Positions 8,321 to 15,184 of a stretch of 35,314 nt of DNA are shown here, in pieces (the first letter of the stretch is position 1; the number at the start of each line of letters is the position of its first letter). The stretch is from a virus, in the IMG/VR virus record IMGVR_UViG_3300020400_000017, positions 1-35,314 of that record. One strand, written 5' to 3'. The notes beneath the pieces were generated by a model, which had not been told where the DNA came from, made no database searches, and saw nothing but the letters and a program-made list of their open reading frames with translations. The position numbers and the translations under genes were made by a program.

Positions 8321-10237
8321 TTAGTATGTACCACTAGTACCACCAGTGGAAGTTGAATAACTAGTTGAAGTTGAATATCCTACACCAGAAGAAGTTGATC
8401 CGCTCTCTATTGTATCAACTGTACCTTGTATTGTTGAGTTTGCTGTATCAATATTTAAAACTTGACCTCTTACAGGTGCAACATCATTTGATCTTGGTAT
8501 TACTGTAACTCTAATTTGAGTCGAAACAGCACCGTCTACATCTGAGACAGCAGTTATTCTTGCTGATGATATTACTATTTCGCCTGTATCATAATTTACT
8601 GTGCCAAAGTTATTATCATCATAAACTATTTGTCCGCCATCTAAGTGATATAATCTAATATTACCAGCACCATCATCATTAAAAAAGTATTCAACTGTAT
8701 TATCATTGTTTAATTTAAATCCTGTTGTTGAAACAACGCCACCCATAGCAGAGTTATGGCCACTATGTGGATTGTAAATAGCATTGTTAAATAATATTGT
8801 ATATTTTTGATTTGCAGTAGAAGAAACAAGTGGTGTAAATTTTTGATAAATTTTAACAGTTGTTATATTACTAACTATTGCAGGATCTGTATTGTCTATT
8901 AATCCGCCTATTACACTATGTCTAAACACTCCAACAAAATTATTTAAAGAATCAGTTGAATAGTTTGATAGTGTTGTATTAACTTCACTTGCTAAAGTTG
9001 TGGCGTCTTTAGTTGTTAAATTACTATTAAATTTAAAATTAACACCTAAAACAATAAATGTAGTTTCAGGATCTACTAAAGTTGGTCTAACTGAAGCAAC
9101 AGCATATTGACCTAATTGTGTTTCAATATCTGTTTTATCTACTGAAGTTAAATTAGAACCATCTGCTAATTTAACTGATATGAAAACTTTACCATATTGA
9201 GGTGTTGAGTTATCTTCACCACCCCATACTTGAATAGCATTTGCCGCAGGATATATTTGTTTTACTAATGTTTTATAATCTGCAGCTGTTACTGCCCTAT
9301 CTTGAGCACCATATTGTAAAGGTGCATTTAATTTTACAGAAGCAATACTTTCTGCCTCTGAACCGCCAGTAGATTTACTATTAACTGTAATTGATTGAGC
9401 AGAAAATCCTGCGATAGTGCCTGATAGTGAAAAACTATTTGCACCATTTGAAGCTGTTTTATTGGTTACTATGTAAGTTAATTTAACTATATTACCATCT
9501 TGTATTTTTTTACCTACAGCACCATCACCAAAAAATACTTCAAATTTTCCATCTTCAACTTCTTGGGTAAAATAAACTCTACCATCTGGTGCTACGCCTG
9601 TTAGTGATGAAACTTTTGAATATGTAAAAGTCCTTGTATCTGAGGATGAGTTTTGTACTTCAACTTTTAGTGTAGTCATATCAGCATTAGAATTGGGTAC
9701 TATAAATCTTTGATCTTCGTTGCTACTATCTGCCGTGTATTGAAAAGTTACTCTAGTGCCTTCAAATATTTTGCAGTTTGAAAATGTGTAGACACCATCC
9801 TGTGGTGTTATTGTTTTATCAGAATTTGTAACATAAGTGTATTGTGTGTCGCCAACAGTTGTTGTGAATTTTGTTCCTGCAGGCATTGTAACCGAAGCAC
9901 CTGATGCATTTGCTAAAACTATTGTAATATCAGCTGAAGGTGCAATCGCTGAAGCAGGAGTATATCCTAACATTTTAGACAAAGATACTACACTTGATCT
10001 TAAAGCTGCACTATCAAGGAACATTTCATTTGCTAACATATTAGCATTAAATCCTAAATAGTGTGTATTGTATGCTAGTAGATCAAGAAGAACTGACATG
10101 CCAGAACCTTCAAAATCAAAATCAGCAAACTCTGCTTGATTTCTTAAAAAGTTTTTAAGATTAGTTTTGATTTGGTCAAAGTCTAACTCTGTGACCTGTA
10201 ATTTTTTTGTTTCGTTAGCACTAGTTGTTGTAGCCAT
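8321..10237 (-). CDS. 6: Baseplate wedge protein gp6
   Basis: T4 gp6 forms the ring of the baseplate wedge and belongs to the baseplate J family. Diagnostic here is the N-terminal block LDFDQIKTNLKNFLRNQ, then FDFEGSGMSVLLDLLAYNTH and MLANEMFLDSA, which is the strongly conserved gp6/J signature. Later YGAQDRAVTAADYKTLVKQI (near residue 310) is the J-family core. Its 638 residues compare with 660 in T4. It starts 1 nt after the gp25 fusion ends and is followed by the gp7-position gene, the T4-like wedge order. Confidence 0.9.
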   Translation of the reverse strand: MATTTSANETKKLQVTELDFDQIKTNLKNFLRNQAEFADFDFEGSGMSVLLDLLAYNTHYLGFNANMLANEMFLDSAALRSSVVSLSKMLGYTPASAIAPSADITIVLANASGASVTMPAGTKFTTTVGDTQYTYVTNSDKTITPQDGVYTFSNCKIFEGTRVTFQYTADSSNEDQRFIVPNSNADMTTLKVEVQNSSSDTRTFTYSKVSSLTGVAPDGRVYFTQEVEDGKFEVFFGDGAVGKKIQDGNIVKLTYIVTNKTASNGANSFSLSGTIAGFSAQSITVNSKSTGGSEAESIASVKLNAPLQYGAQDRAVTAADYKTLVKQIYPAANAIQVWGGEDNSTPQYGKVFISVKLADGSNLTSVDKTDIETQLGQYAVASVRPTLVDPETTFIVLGVNFKFNSNLTTKDATTLASEVNTTLSNYSTDSLNNFVGVFRHSVIGGLIDNTDPAIVSNITTVKIYQKFTPLVSSTANQKYTILFNNAIYNPHSGHNSAMGGVVSTTGFKLNNDNTVEYFFNDDGAGNIRLYHLDGGQIVYDDNNFGTVNYDTGEIVISSARITAVSDVDGAVSTQIRVTVIPRSNDVAPVRGQVLNIDTANSTIQGTVDTIESGSTSSGVGYSTSTSYSTSTGGTSGTY

Positions 10238-10238
10238 A

Positions 10239-11435
10239 TTATCTTAGTCTCTCTAAAAATGTTTCAACCGTAACCGGTTCAGGATGATTAACAACATAAA
10301 ATTCAATCCAGACTCTATATCTATTTTGATCTGGATTAGAATTAACATTTACTCTCACCAACCTTACTCTTGGTTCGTGATTTATTAAAACTTCTTCAAT
10401 CTTCTTAGCCAAAAAGACTTCAGTAAGTGGTGTCATAGGTTCAAATAAAATATCTCTTACATTTGATCCTATTTCTGGGTGAAAAGGTTTCTCATAATGA
10501 TTTAAGTTAATGAGATTTCTTACACTTCTTTTTACAGCATTTACACCTTCAAGTTTTACAATATCTTTTGTTGTAGGGTGTCTCGTAAAATTTAAATTCA
10601 AATCTTTCCATACTTTAGTATTTCTCTTAGTCCCCGTAGAGCTGGTATAATTATATGCCATACTTCTATTTATATTGGCAACTACGGACATTTTTAATAT
10701 TCTATCATAGTATCCTGCATAATTGTGAAGTCTAATAGTGAATGTGAAAGTTGTATCAGTCGTAACCGTGGGTGCAGTTCCTTCAATTCTATTATTAACT
10801 AGACTTAATCCATCAGGCAAACTACCTGATACTAATTCAGTATAGATATATCTAAATGCCTGACCACCTGCAGCCTTAAATTGTGAGACATAAGTAGGAC
10901 TATCATCAATTAATATTTTGCCTGATCCCCCAAAAGTGCCCTTGTTAAAATTTTGAGCAAAGTTAATACTACCTGTGGGTGCAAATGATGATAAGTTAGA
11001 ACTAACCCAAGATGTTTTTTCACTATTACCAGTCGAACCTGCTTCAGTTGTTAATATAGAGTAACTACCGTGTATTGACTTTACTAAATCTAATACGCCT
11101 TTACCACTATCTAAAAATACCTGAGGTAGTACAGATAAACCTGCAAAGAACCCAGGTGTATTATTTGATATTTGTTGTGTAATAGAGGTCGTAGTAGTAT
11201 CAGCATCTAAAAGATTATCAACACCATATAACTGAGCAAGTTTAATATTAAAACCTGCAAGTGTATTATCCATATCAACAAAGATAGTGCTAGATCCTGT
11301 TCTATGAGTATTTAAAAATAACTCTAAATCATTAGTTGAATTTTCTGTTTTAATAGGTAAATCTAGATTTATTGTTTGACCACTTTTGATATTTACAAAG
11401 TTATCATTATCCTGTACTGTCCAATCATTAGCCAT
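10239..11435 (-). CDS. 25: HAD phosphatase - Ig-like - gp25 baseplate wedge fusion
   Basis: Three domains are visible in 398 residues. Residues 50-195 are a HAD-type phosphatase: motif I DMDNT (Asp54, Asp56), motif II SILTT (Thr129/130), motif III Lys140 before SWV, motif IV ILIDDSP (Asp177, Asp178). The NTPGFFAGL stretch and the final KAAGG resemble the 5'(3')-deoxyribonucleotidase (NT5C) type. Residues 200-250 (SGSLPDGLSL, then NRIEGTAP) look like a He_PIG Ig-like domain. Residues 275-398 are gp25: DIVKLEGVNAVKRSVRNLI, FHPEIGSNVRDILFEPMTP and the WIEFYV end. T4 gp25 alone is about 132 residues. A late promoter inside the gene could make the gp25 part separately (ATG at 10661, 140 codons). 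It lies 2 nt after the PAAR gene. Domain calls are firm for gp25 and strong for HAD; any enzyme activity is inference. Confidence 0.85.
   Translation of the reverse strand: MANDWTVQDNDNFVNIKSGQTINLDLPIKTENSTNDLELFLNTHRTGSSTIFVDMDNTLAGFNIKLAQLYGVDNLLDADTTTTSITQQISNNTPGFFAGLSVLPQVFLDSGKGVLDLVKSIHGSYSILTTEAGSTGNSEKTSWVSSNLSSFAPTGSINFAQNFNKGTFGGSGKILIDDSPTYVSQFKAAGGQAFRYIYTELVSGSLPDGLSLVNNRIEGTAPTVTTDTTFTFTIRLHNYAGYYDRILKMSVVANINRSMAYNYTSSTGTKRNTKVWKDLNLNFTRHPTTKDIVKLEGVNAVKRSVRNLINLNHYEKPFHPEIGSNVRDILFEPMTPLTEVFLAKKIEEVLINHEPRVRLVRVNVNSNPDQNRYRVWIEFYVVNHPEPVTVETFLERLR
10667..10674 (-). promoter_or_regulatory. Internal late promoter for stand-alone gp25
   Basis: TATAAATA, then GAAGT, then ATG (10661) in frame with codon 259 of the fusion, at the boundary between the Ig-like and gp25 domains. 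The 5-nt spacing is the same as at 19319, 22551 and 31384. It predicts a leaderless message for a 140-residue gp25 of normal length. Confidence 0.6.
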
Positions 11436-11437
11436 TT

Positions 11438-11728
11438 TTAACCTCCTGCAAATACATTAGAGGAACCTGCAGCCACAGAGGTGCAACCTGATATGCCATC
11501 ACCTACTCTACCACAACCTAGATTATTTACTTTCACCGTAGATGAACCTGAAGCAATAGGTGCTGAGTGTGAAGGACATGGAGTCCCAGGTAATAGGTGT
11601 GATGTATTATTATCACTTTGCCTAGATACAGCAATCCCATTACAGAATACATTTGGTGAACCCTGAGCTCTAGTCATACCAGAGCAGTGTGCAACATCAG
11701 CGTCTCCTATTCTTGTTACTGCCGGCAT
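11438..11728 (-). CDS. PAAR-repeat spike tip protein (gp5.4-like)
   Basis: PAAR proteins cap the membrane-piercing spike of contractile tails with a metal-bound cone. This 96-residue protein starts MPAVTRIGDADVAHCSG and has evenly spaced VFCNGIAVSRQSD, HLLPGTPCPSHSAPIASGSS and VKVNNLGCGRVGD blocks, with the His and Cys residues typical of the metal site and of PAAR spacing. It overlaps the upstream 65-residue gene by 1 nt (TAATG) and is followed by the gp25 fusion. It should sit on the gp5 trimer encoded at 20976-21995. Confidence 0.9.
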   Translation of the reverse strand: MPAVTRIGDADVAHCSGMTRAQGSPNVFCNGIAVSRQSDNNTSHLLPGTPCPSHSAPIASGSSTVKVNNLGCGRVGDGISGCTSVAAGSSNVFAGG

Positions 11729-11925
11729 TATTTTTTCTCCCGTTTCATTAATCGCTTTAACTTATCATCAAAAGTTGCAATTAGTTCGTGTTCTTCTTCA
11801 CTATGAGGAGGTTCTGGGTATTCAGGTTTAAAGACTATCACATTATCAAAAAAATCAGGAATATCATTATAATCAGAAAACTCTAATAAATCTGTACCTA
11901 TCTTTACGATAAATTGACCTTTCAC
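11728..11925 (-). CDS. Small acidic protein of unknown function
   Basis: 65 residues with a GTG start at 11925, overlapping the stop of the preceding gene by 4 nt (GTGA). Starts MKGQFIVKIGTDLLEF, is acidic in the middle (PPHSEEEHE) and ends in a basic helix (DDKLKRLMKREKK). No family recognised. Its place between tiny basic proteins and the PAAR tip in a fully overlapping gene chain suggests a baseplate-related or assembly role. Confidence 0.65.
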   Translation of the reverse strand: MKGQFIVKIGTDLLEFSDYNDIPDFFDNVIVFKPEYPEPPHSEEEHELIATFDDKLKRLMKREKK

Positions 11926-12068
11926 CTACCTTGGCCTCTATATGCCTTGTATGATCTTCTTTTTGACTTATTCATTGTACTCGTAATAGGTTTTCTACCT
12001 TGAGAAGTGCCTTTTATTGTTGGAGTATGTCCTGAATTAACGCCAAAGTGTTTCGATACTTTTGCCAT
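11922..12068 (-). CDS. 48-residue basic protein of unknown function
   Basis: ATG at 12068, stop at 11922-11924 overlapping the next GTG start. Rich in Lys, Arg, Ser and Gly: it begins MAKVSKHFGVNSGHTPTIKG and ends KRRSYKAYRGQGR. The stop of the upstream 35-residue gene is 2 nt before its ATG. Coding is supported by tight tiling with its neighbours on the same strand. No family recognised; perhaps a nucleic-acid or virion-binding peptide. Confidence 0.6.
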   Translation of the reverse strand: MAKVSKHFGVNSGHTPTIKGTSQGRKPITSTMNKSKRRSYKAYRGQGR

Positions 12069-12070
12069 AA

Positions 12071-12178
12071 TTACTTTTTCTTTTTCTTAGTTGTTTTTTT
12101 CTTCTTTTTAGGTGCTTTTTCTGATTTTGGCCAGAAAACTTCTAATCCATCTCTAAAAAATTTTAAAACTTCATTCAT
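12071..12178 (-). CDS. 35-residue lysine-tailed peptide of unknown function
   Basis: ATG at 12178 preceded by a strong AAGGAGAT ribosome site. An amphipathic start (MNEVLKFFRDGLEVFWPK) is followed by an almost pure lysine tail interrupted by two Thr. It sits 2 nt after the 56-residue gene and 2 nt before the 48-residue gene. The strong ribosome site supports translation; function unknown. Confidence 0.6.
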   Translation of the reverse strand: MNEVLKFFRDGLEVFWPKSEKAPKKKKKTTKKKKK

Positions 12179-12180
12179 TT

Positions 12181-12351
12181 TTATCTCCTTGTGCCGAAGG
12201 TTGTACCTTCTATTGTTACTTTTACGGATCTTCTAATCAAAATACTAGGATTTACAATATCCACGATATATTCGTGTCTATCCAACACTAAATTCCATAC
12301 AAAATTGTGTGATTCGTACAATTTCACACCATCATAACAAGGATCCGTCAT
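12181..12351 (-). CDS. 56-residue protein, probably from a leaderless late message
   Basis: The frame runs from ATG 12351 to TAA at 12181-12183. It begins MTDPCYDGVKLYESHNFVWN and ends TIEGTTFGTRR. The late promoter TATAAATA ends 6 nt before the ATG, leaving no room for a ribosome site; if the true start is further in, the protein is shorter. It is the first gene of the minus-strand baseplate operon that continues to gp6. No family recognised. Confidence 0.6.
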   Translation of the reverse strand: MTDPCYDGVKLYESHNFVWNLVLDRHEYIVDIVNPSILIRRSVKVTIEGTTFGTRR

Positions 12352-12357
12352 ATCCAC

Positions 12358-12365
12358 TATTTATA
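12358..12365 (-). promoter_or_regulatory. T4-type late promoter for the PAAR-gp25-gp6 operon
   Basis: Minus-strand TATAAATAGT, 6 nt before the ATG of the 56-residue gene and heading the chain of four small genes, PAAR, gp25 fusion, gp6 and the gp7-position gene. Confidence 0.75.
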
Positions 12366-12385
12366 AGACCTGCCAAGATGTATTT

Positions 12386-12512
12386 TTTTCGCATTTTTCC
12401 GTCATTTTCTTGATTTTTCGCAGTTTTCTGCGTTTTTTCTAAGTTATTGATTTTAAACGAAAGAAAATAGCGTTTCCCTCAAAAAATATGCCATTTTTCG
12501 CTTGTTTTCGCA
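12386..12512. repeat. Iterated TTTTCGCA motif in the divergent control region
   Basis: Three exact copies of TTTTCGCA at 12386-12393, 12415-12422 and 12505-12512, and one TTTTCGCT at 12495-12502. Copies 2 and 3 share TTTTCGCAGTTT. The last copy overlaps the -35 region of the plus-strand promoter. Possible regulator or replication-protein sites; no function shown. Confidence 0.4.
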
Positions 12513-12530
12513 GTTTCCCTAGTGTATAAT
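12502..12530 (+). promoter_or_regulatory. Sigma70-like early promoter
   Basis: TTGTTT (12502-12507), a 17-bp spacer, then a perfect TATAAT (12525-12530), 32 bp upstream of the first plus-strand gene. This is the host-type promoter expected for phage early genes and fits the opposite polarity to the late operon. Confidence 0.65.
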
Positions 12531-12562
12531 TATCGTATATTAACTAAACAAAAGGACTAAAA

Positions 12563-12745
12563 ATGAATAATTTTGAATATAAAACAAAATATCAAGTTTT
12601 CAGAGAATTCAAAGAGTGTAAAGATATCTTTGCTAAACTAGATTATGCTAAACAATTAAAAAAAGATCAATATGACTATTATTATGATATTGACCTAGAC
12701 GGCGTAATCAGAAAATTACAAAATTTAATCGTAATCAATTATTAA
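12563..12745 (+). CDS. 60-residue early-type protein of unknown function
   Basis: Starts at ATG 12563 after an AAAGGA ribosome site and the sigma70-like promoter. Mostly Lys, Asp, Tyr and Phe, with a DQYDYYYDIDLDG stretch; predicted helical and soluble. It is the first gene of a plus-strand series of small proteins. No family recognised; small host-interacting early proteins are common at such positions. Confidence 0.6.
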   Translation: MNNFEYKTKYQVFREFKECKDIFAKLDYAKQLKKDQYDYYYDIDLDGVIRKLQNLIVINY

Positions 12746-12758
12746 GGAGGACAATATA

Positions 12759-12998
12759 ATGAAAAATTTTGATGTAAATAACGATATTCAGTCAACAATG
12801 ACTGAGTTAAAAAATCTAAAGGCAGAATATAATGCTGTTCTTGCTGGCGCTTACATGGGTGATGAAAACCTAATCGGCGATAAAATAGAAAGAGTTGCTA
12901 ATTCGATTAATCTAACAATCGAAGATGTTATGGATATGGATTTCGATAATGAACAAAGTATCTATTCTGAATTTGCAACTGAAGGGCTGTTATCATAA
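12759..12998 (+). CDS. 79-residue early-type acidic protein of unknown function
   Basis: ATG at 12759 behind a near-perfect AAGGAGG site. Acidic and helical: MKNFDVNNDIQSTMTELKNL, then GAYMGDENLIGDKIERVANS and LTIEDVMDMDFDNEQ. Its stop overlaps the ATG of the next gene (TAATG), implying translational coupling. No family recognised. Confidence 0.65.
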   Translation: MKNFDVNNDIQSTMTELKNLKAEYNAVLAGAYMGDENLIGDKIERVANSINLTIEDVMDMDFDNEQSIYSEFATEGLLS

Positions 12999-13144
12999 TG
13001 GATGTTATTGCAATTACACTTTATCTTTTTGTAATTTTTATGTGCATTTATTCATTATACATTTTAGGTAAAATGAAATACCATGTTGATAAAATTTCAA
13101 TAGAATTAAATAGAATGTCAGAAAGTATAAAAAAATGGAAATAG
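12998..13144 (+). CDS. 48-residue single-span membrane protein
   Basis: ATG 12998 overlaps the previous TAA. One N-terminal membrane segment (about residues 3-24, VIAITLYLFVIFMCIYSLYI) and a polar helical tail (YHVDKISIELNRMSESIKKW). The coupled start and well-formed topology support it as a real gene. Function unknown; a membrane-acting early peptide or holin-related protein is possible. Confidence 0.55.
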   Translation: MDVIAITLYLFVIFMCIYSLYILGKMKYHVDKISIELNRMSESIKKWK

Positions 13145-13191
13145 TTTTACTTACCTTACCGGTAGTGCTTGTTTATATTATACTGAGCTAA
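13135..13191 (+). CDS. Possible 18-residue hydrophobic peptide
   Basis: ATG 13135 overlaps the end of the preceding gene and its TAA overlaps the ATG of the next (TAATG). The peptide is almost wholly hydrophobic (MEIVLLTLPVVLVYIILS). Either a translated micropeptide or just a re-initiation link between its neighbours. Confidence 0.3.
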   Translation: MEIVLLTLPVVLVYIILS

Positions 13192-13367
13192 TGATCAAAG
13201 GTTGTGTAGGATTTTGCCATATACATGGTAGACTATTTGGCGAAATGTTGCTGGTAAGAGGTAAAAGAGTCATACACATACCTTTATTTTATCCGTTATA
13301 TATATTAATGCGAAATATCTATTCTAGCAAAATGGGTAAATTTTTATATAAAACAAGTGAGTATTAA
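13191..13367 (+). CDS. 58-residue protein of unknown function
   Basis: ATG 13191 to TAA 13367, 2 nt before the oxygenase gene. Begins MIKGCVGFCHIHGRLFGEML, with two Cys and two His near the N-terminus, then a hydrophobic VIHIPLFYPLYILM stretch and a basic tail. Not a recognised family; the early Cys/His residues could bind metal. It fills the gap between the membrane peptides and the oxygenase on the same strand. Confidence 0.5.
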   Translation: MIKGCVGFCHIHGRLFGEMLLVRGKRVIHIPLFYPLYILMRNIYSSKMGKFLYKTSEY

Positions 13368-13369
13368 TT

Positions 13370-14026
13370 ATGTTAAGAAATATATGCTGGGTATTCTCAG
13401 GCGAACACGGCCTCTCAAAAGAGCGCTGTGATTTTTTGGTTAGGCGAGGTCTTGAAGCACAGGAACAAATTGCAACCCACCAAAACGAAAATCAAACATA
13501 TTCAAGTGATGATAAAGTTAGAGCAAGTCGTATATCTTGGTTACACGGTGAGGATATCTATGAATGTGTAAGGCCATTTGTTAATAAAGCAAATGAAGAA
13601 GCGGGTTGGCGCTTTGATGTAAGACAAATAGAGAATATACAATTTACAAAATATGGTCTAAATCAACATTACGATTGGCATATAGATGGCGACTCTGATC
13701 ATTTTGCCAGTAAAGTTTTAACACCTAATAAAAAAGAATATGCTATTAATGAAACACCTGATCATTCTATGGTTGGCATGTGCAGAAAAATAAGTGTATC
13801 TATACAACTATCAAATAGTGAAGATTATGAAGGTGGCAATATGTACTTTACAGACTTACCTAAACATAGTCAAACAAGCGAATTACAAACATGGACAAAT
13901 GAGAGATTTAGAGAACGAGGTGCAGTATTAGTTTTTCCATCTTTCATTAGACACAAAGTAGAACCCGTTACAAAAGGCACACGATTGAGTGCTGTTGCCT
14001 GGTTTAACGGCCCACCATTCAGATAA
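13370..14026 (+). CDS. 2OG-Fe(II) oxygenase, prolyl-4-hydroxylase type
   Basis: Enzymes of this family hydroxylate a substrate with O2 and 2-oxoglutarate at a mononuclear iron. The 218-residue protein shows the iron ligands His104 and Asp106 (HYDWHIDGD) and distal His195 (SFIRHKVEPV), plus Arg205 (KGTRLS), which binds 2-oxoglutarate. The core SVSIQLSNSEDYEGGNMYF and GAVLVFPSF are typical of P4H/PKHD-type proteins, common in marine T4-like phages. The substrate is unknown. It is followed 1 nt later by a second oxygenase-like gene, so they are likely co-expressed. Confidence 0.85.
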   Translation: MLRNICWVFSGEHGLSKERCDFLVRRGLEAQEQIATHQNENQTYSSDDKVRASRISWLHGEDIYECVRPFVNKANEEAGWRFDVRQIENIQFTKYGLNQHYDWHIDGDSDHFASKVLTPNKKEYAINETPDHSMVGMCRKISVSIQLSNSEDYEGGNMYFTDLPKHSQTSELQTWTNERFRERGAVLVFPSFIRHKVEPVTKGTRLSAVAWFNGPPFR

Positions 14027-14027
14027 G

Positions 14028-14735
14028 ATGTATTTAGAATACAAAAAAGAAATTATACCTAAAGCATTAATTCTAGAAACCATGATTCCTGAGGATATGG
14101 TTATTAGATTAAATGAATTATTAGATAAAGTTTCTGAAGATAAAAAATATAAGTTTGAACATAATGCAGCCCCAACACTTGCAGGTGTTATTAAAAAAGG
14201 ATTTCAAGTTTATCTAGATCAAAAAGAATCCATCATACAAGAATATACAAACTTAACACACGAATTATCAAAAAAGTATATTCAAGAGTTTTCTATTATA
14301 TCACAAAATAATTATTCTAACAAAATGATAAAGACTGAGGATATATGGTCAGTTCATCAATATGAAGGTGACTATAATCCTATTCATTCTCATAATGTGC
14401 CAGGTAGCGTACCTGGATTTGCTACCGTATTATGGACAAAAGTGCCTGAACAATTAGAAGCAATTAGTCCAGATAAAAAATTATACGAGACAAAAGGATT
14501 GATAAGAGATTTTGGTTTAAATGGCATTACGGATGGTCACTTATGTTTTATGACTGATCCGACAACATCAATAGACGAGATAGAAAGATTTAAATTTTCA
14601 GGAACAAGTTTAGTGCAACCAGTAGTAGGAAAGTTAGTGTTGTTTCCACTACATATAAATCACTTAGTTTACCCATTTGAAGGTAAAGGTGAGAGGCGAT
14701 CAATCGCTAGTAATATATCTTGTACTAATGTCTAA
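14028..14735 (+). CDS. 2OG-Fe(II) oxygenase-like protein with an HSH motif
   Basis: 235 residues from ATG 14028, which I prefer to a GTG at 13989 because it begins 1 nt after the previous stop. The double-stranded beta-helix core shows His120 and His122 (NPIHSHN), FATVLWTKVP, GKLVLFPLHINHLVYPFEGK (His202) and Arg213/214 (GERRSI). That layout resembles the PF13759 type of putative 2OG oxygenase, but the usual acidic second ligand is replaced by His. The 19324-20121 protein has the same HSH and LWTK arrangement, so the two look related. Substrate unknown. Confidence 0.65.
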   Translation: MYLEYKKEIIPKALILETMIPEDMVIRLNELLDKVSEDKKYKFEHNAAPTLAGVIKKGFQVYLDQKESIIQEYTNLTHELSKKYIQEFSIISQNNYSNKMIKTEDIWSVHQYEGDYNPIHSHNVPGSVPGFATVLWTKVPEQLEAISPDKKLYETKGLIRDFGLNGITDGHLCFMTDPTTSIDEIERFKFSGTSLVQPVVGKLVLFPLHINHLVYPFEGKGERRSIASNISCTNV

Positions 14736-15138
14736 GAAAATATTCCCAGCAATATCTGATAAAATAATGTTTACGGGTCCTAAAAACCCTAAGGACTTAT
14801 TACCTAAATGTGTAGTACCATACAATAAAGATTTTAATATAAAGGCATATGGGTTTAGTTCTGAAGGCTATCTTATGCCTTGTTGTTGGACTATTGAAGA
14901 AGAAAATAATGATTTTGCAGAATTAAAAAAAGAAAAACTGAATATAAAAAATGTTGAAAAAATAGAAGATATTACAAATTCAGACGAGTGGAAAAACTTT
15001 GCAGATATATTAATTAATAAACCTCAACAGGCACCTAATCTGTGCTGGTTTTTCTGTGGCAAAAAAGAAAAACAAAACGAACAGTCTGTGCTATATGATA
15101 CTGAGGGTAATACAAAGATACAAGGACCAAAGGCTTAG
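14728..15138 (+). CDS. Cys-rich SPASM-like protein without a radical-SAM core
   Basis: 136 residues from ATG 14728, overlapping the previous stop by 8 nt; a start further upstream at 14677 would overlap more. The pattern YGFSSEGYLMPCCW (Cys52, Cys53), then NSDEWKNFADIL and NLCWFFCG (Cys106, Cys110), with an early Cys28, matches the Fe-S-binding SPASM domain usually attached to the C-terminus of radical-SAM enzymes. No CxxxCxxC radical-SAM motif is present. It may be an electron carrier or partner subunit for one encoded elsewhere, or a zinc protein. The assignment rests on the Cys pattern alone. Confidence 0.5.
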   Translation: MSKKIFPAISDKIMFTGPKNPKDLLPKCVVPYNKDFNIKAYGFSSEGYLMPCCWTIEEENNDFAELKKEKLNIKNVEKIEDITNSDEWKNFADILINKPQQAPNLCWFFCGKKEKQNEQSVLYDTEGNTKIQGPKA

Positions 15139-15184
15139 CCCTATTCTGAGGGAACGACACCCATATATATAAGATTAATGATCC

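Noticed and set aside
13989-14027. GTG start at 13989 for the second oxygenase-like gene
   Set aside because: It would sit inside the previous gene; the ATG at 14028 follows its stop by 1 nt.
15139-15184. Terminator between the convergent genes ending at 15138 and 15185
   Set aside because: No stable stem followed by a T-run could be found on either strand.
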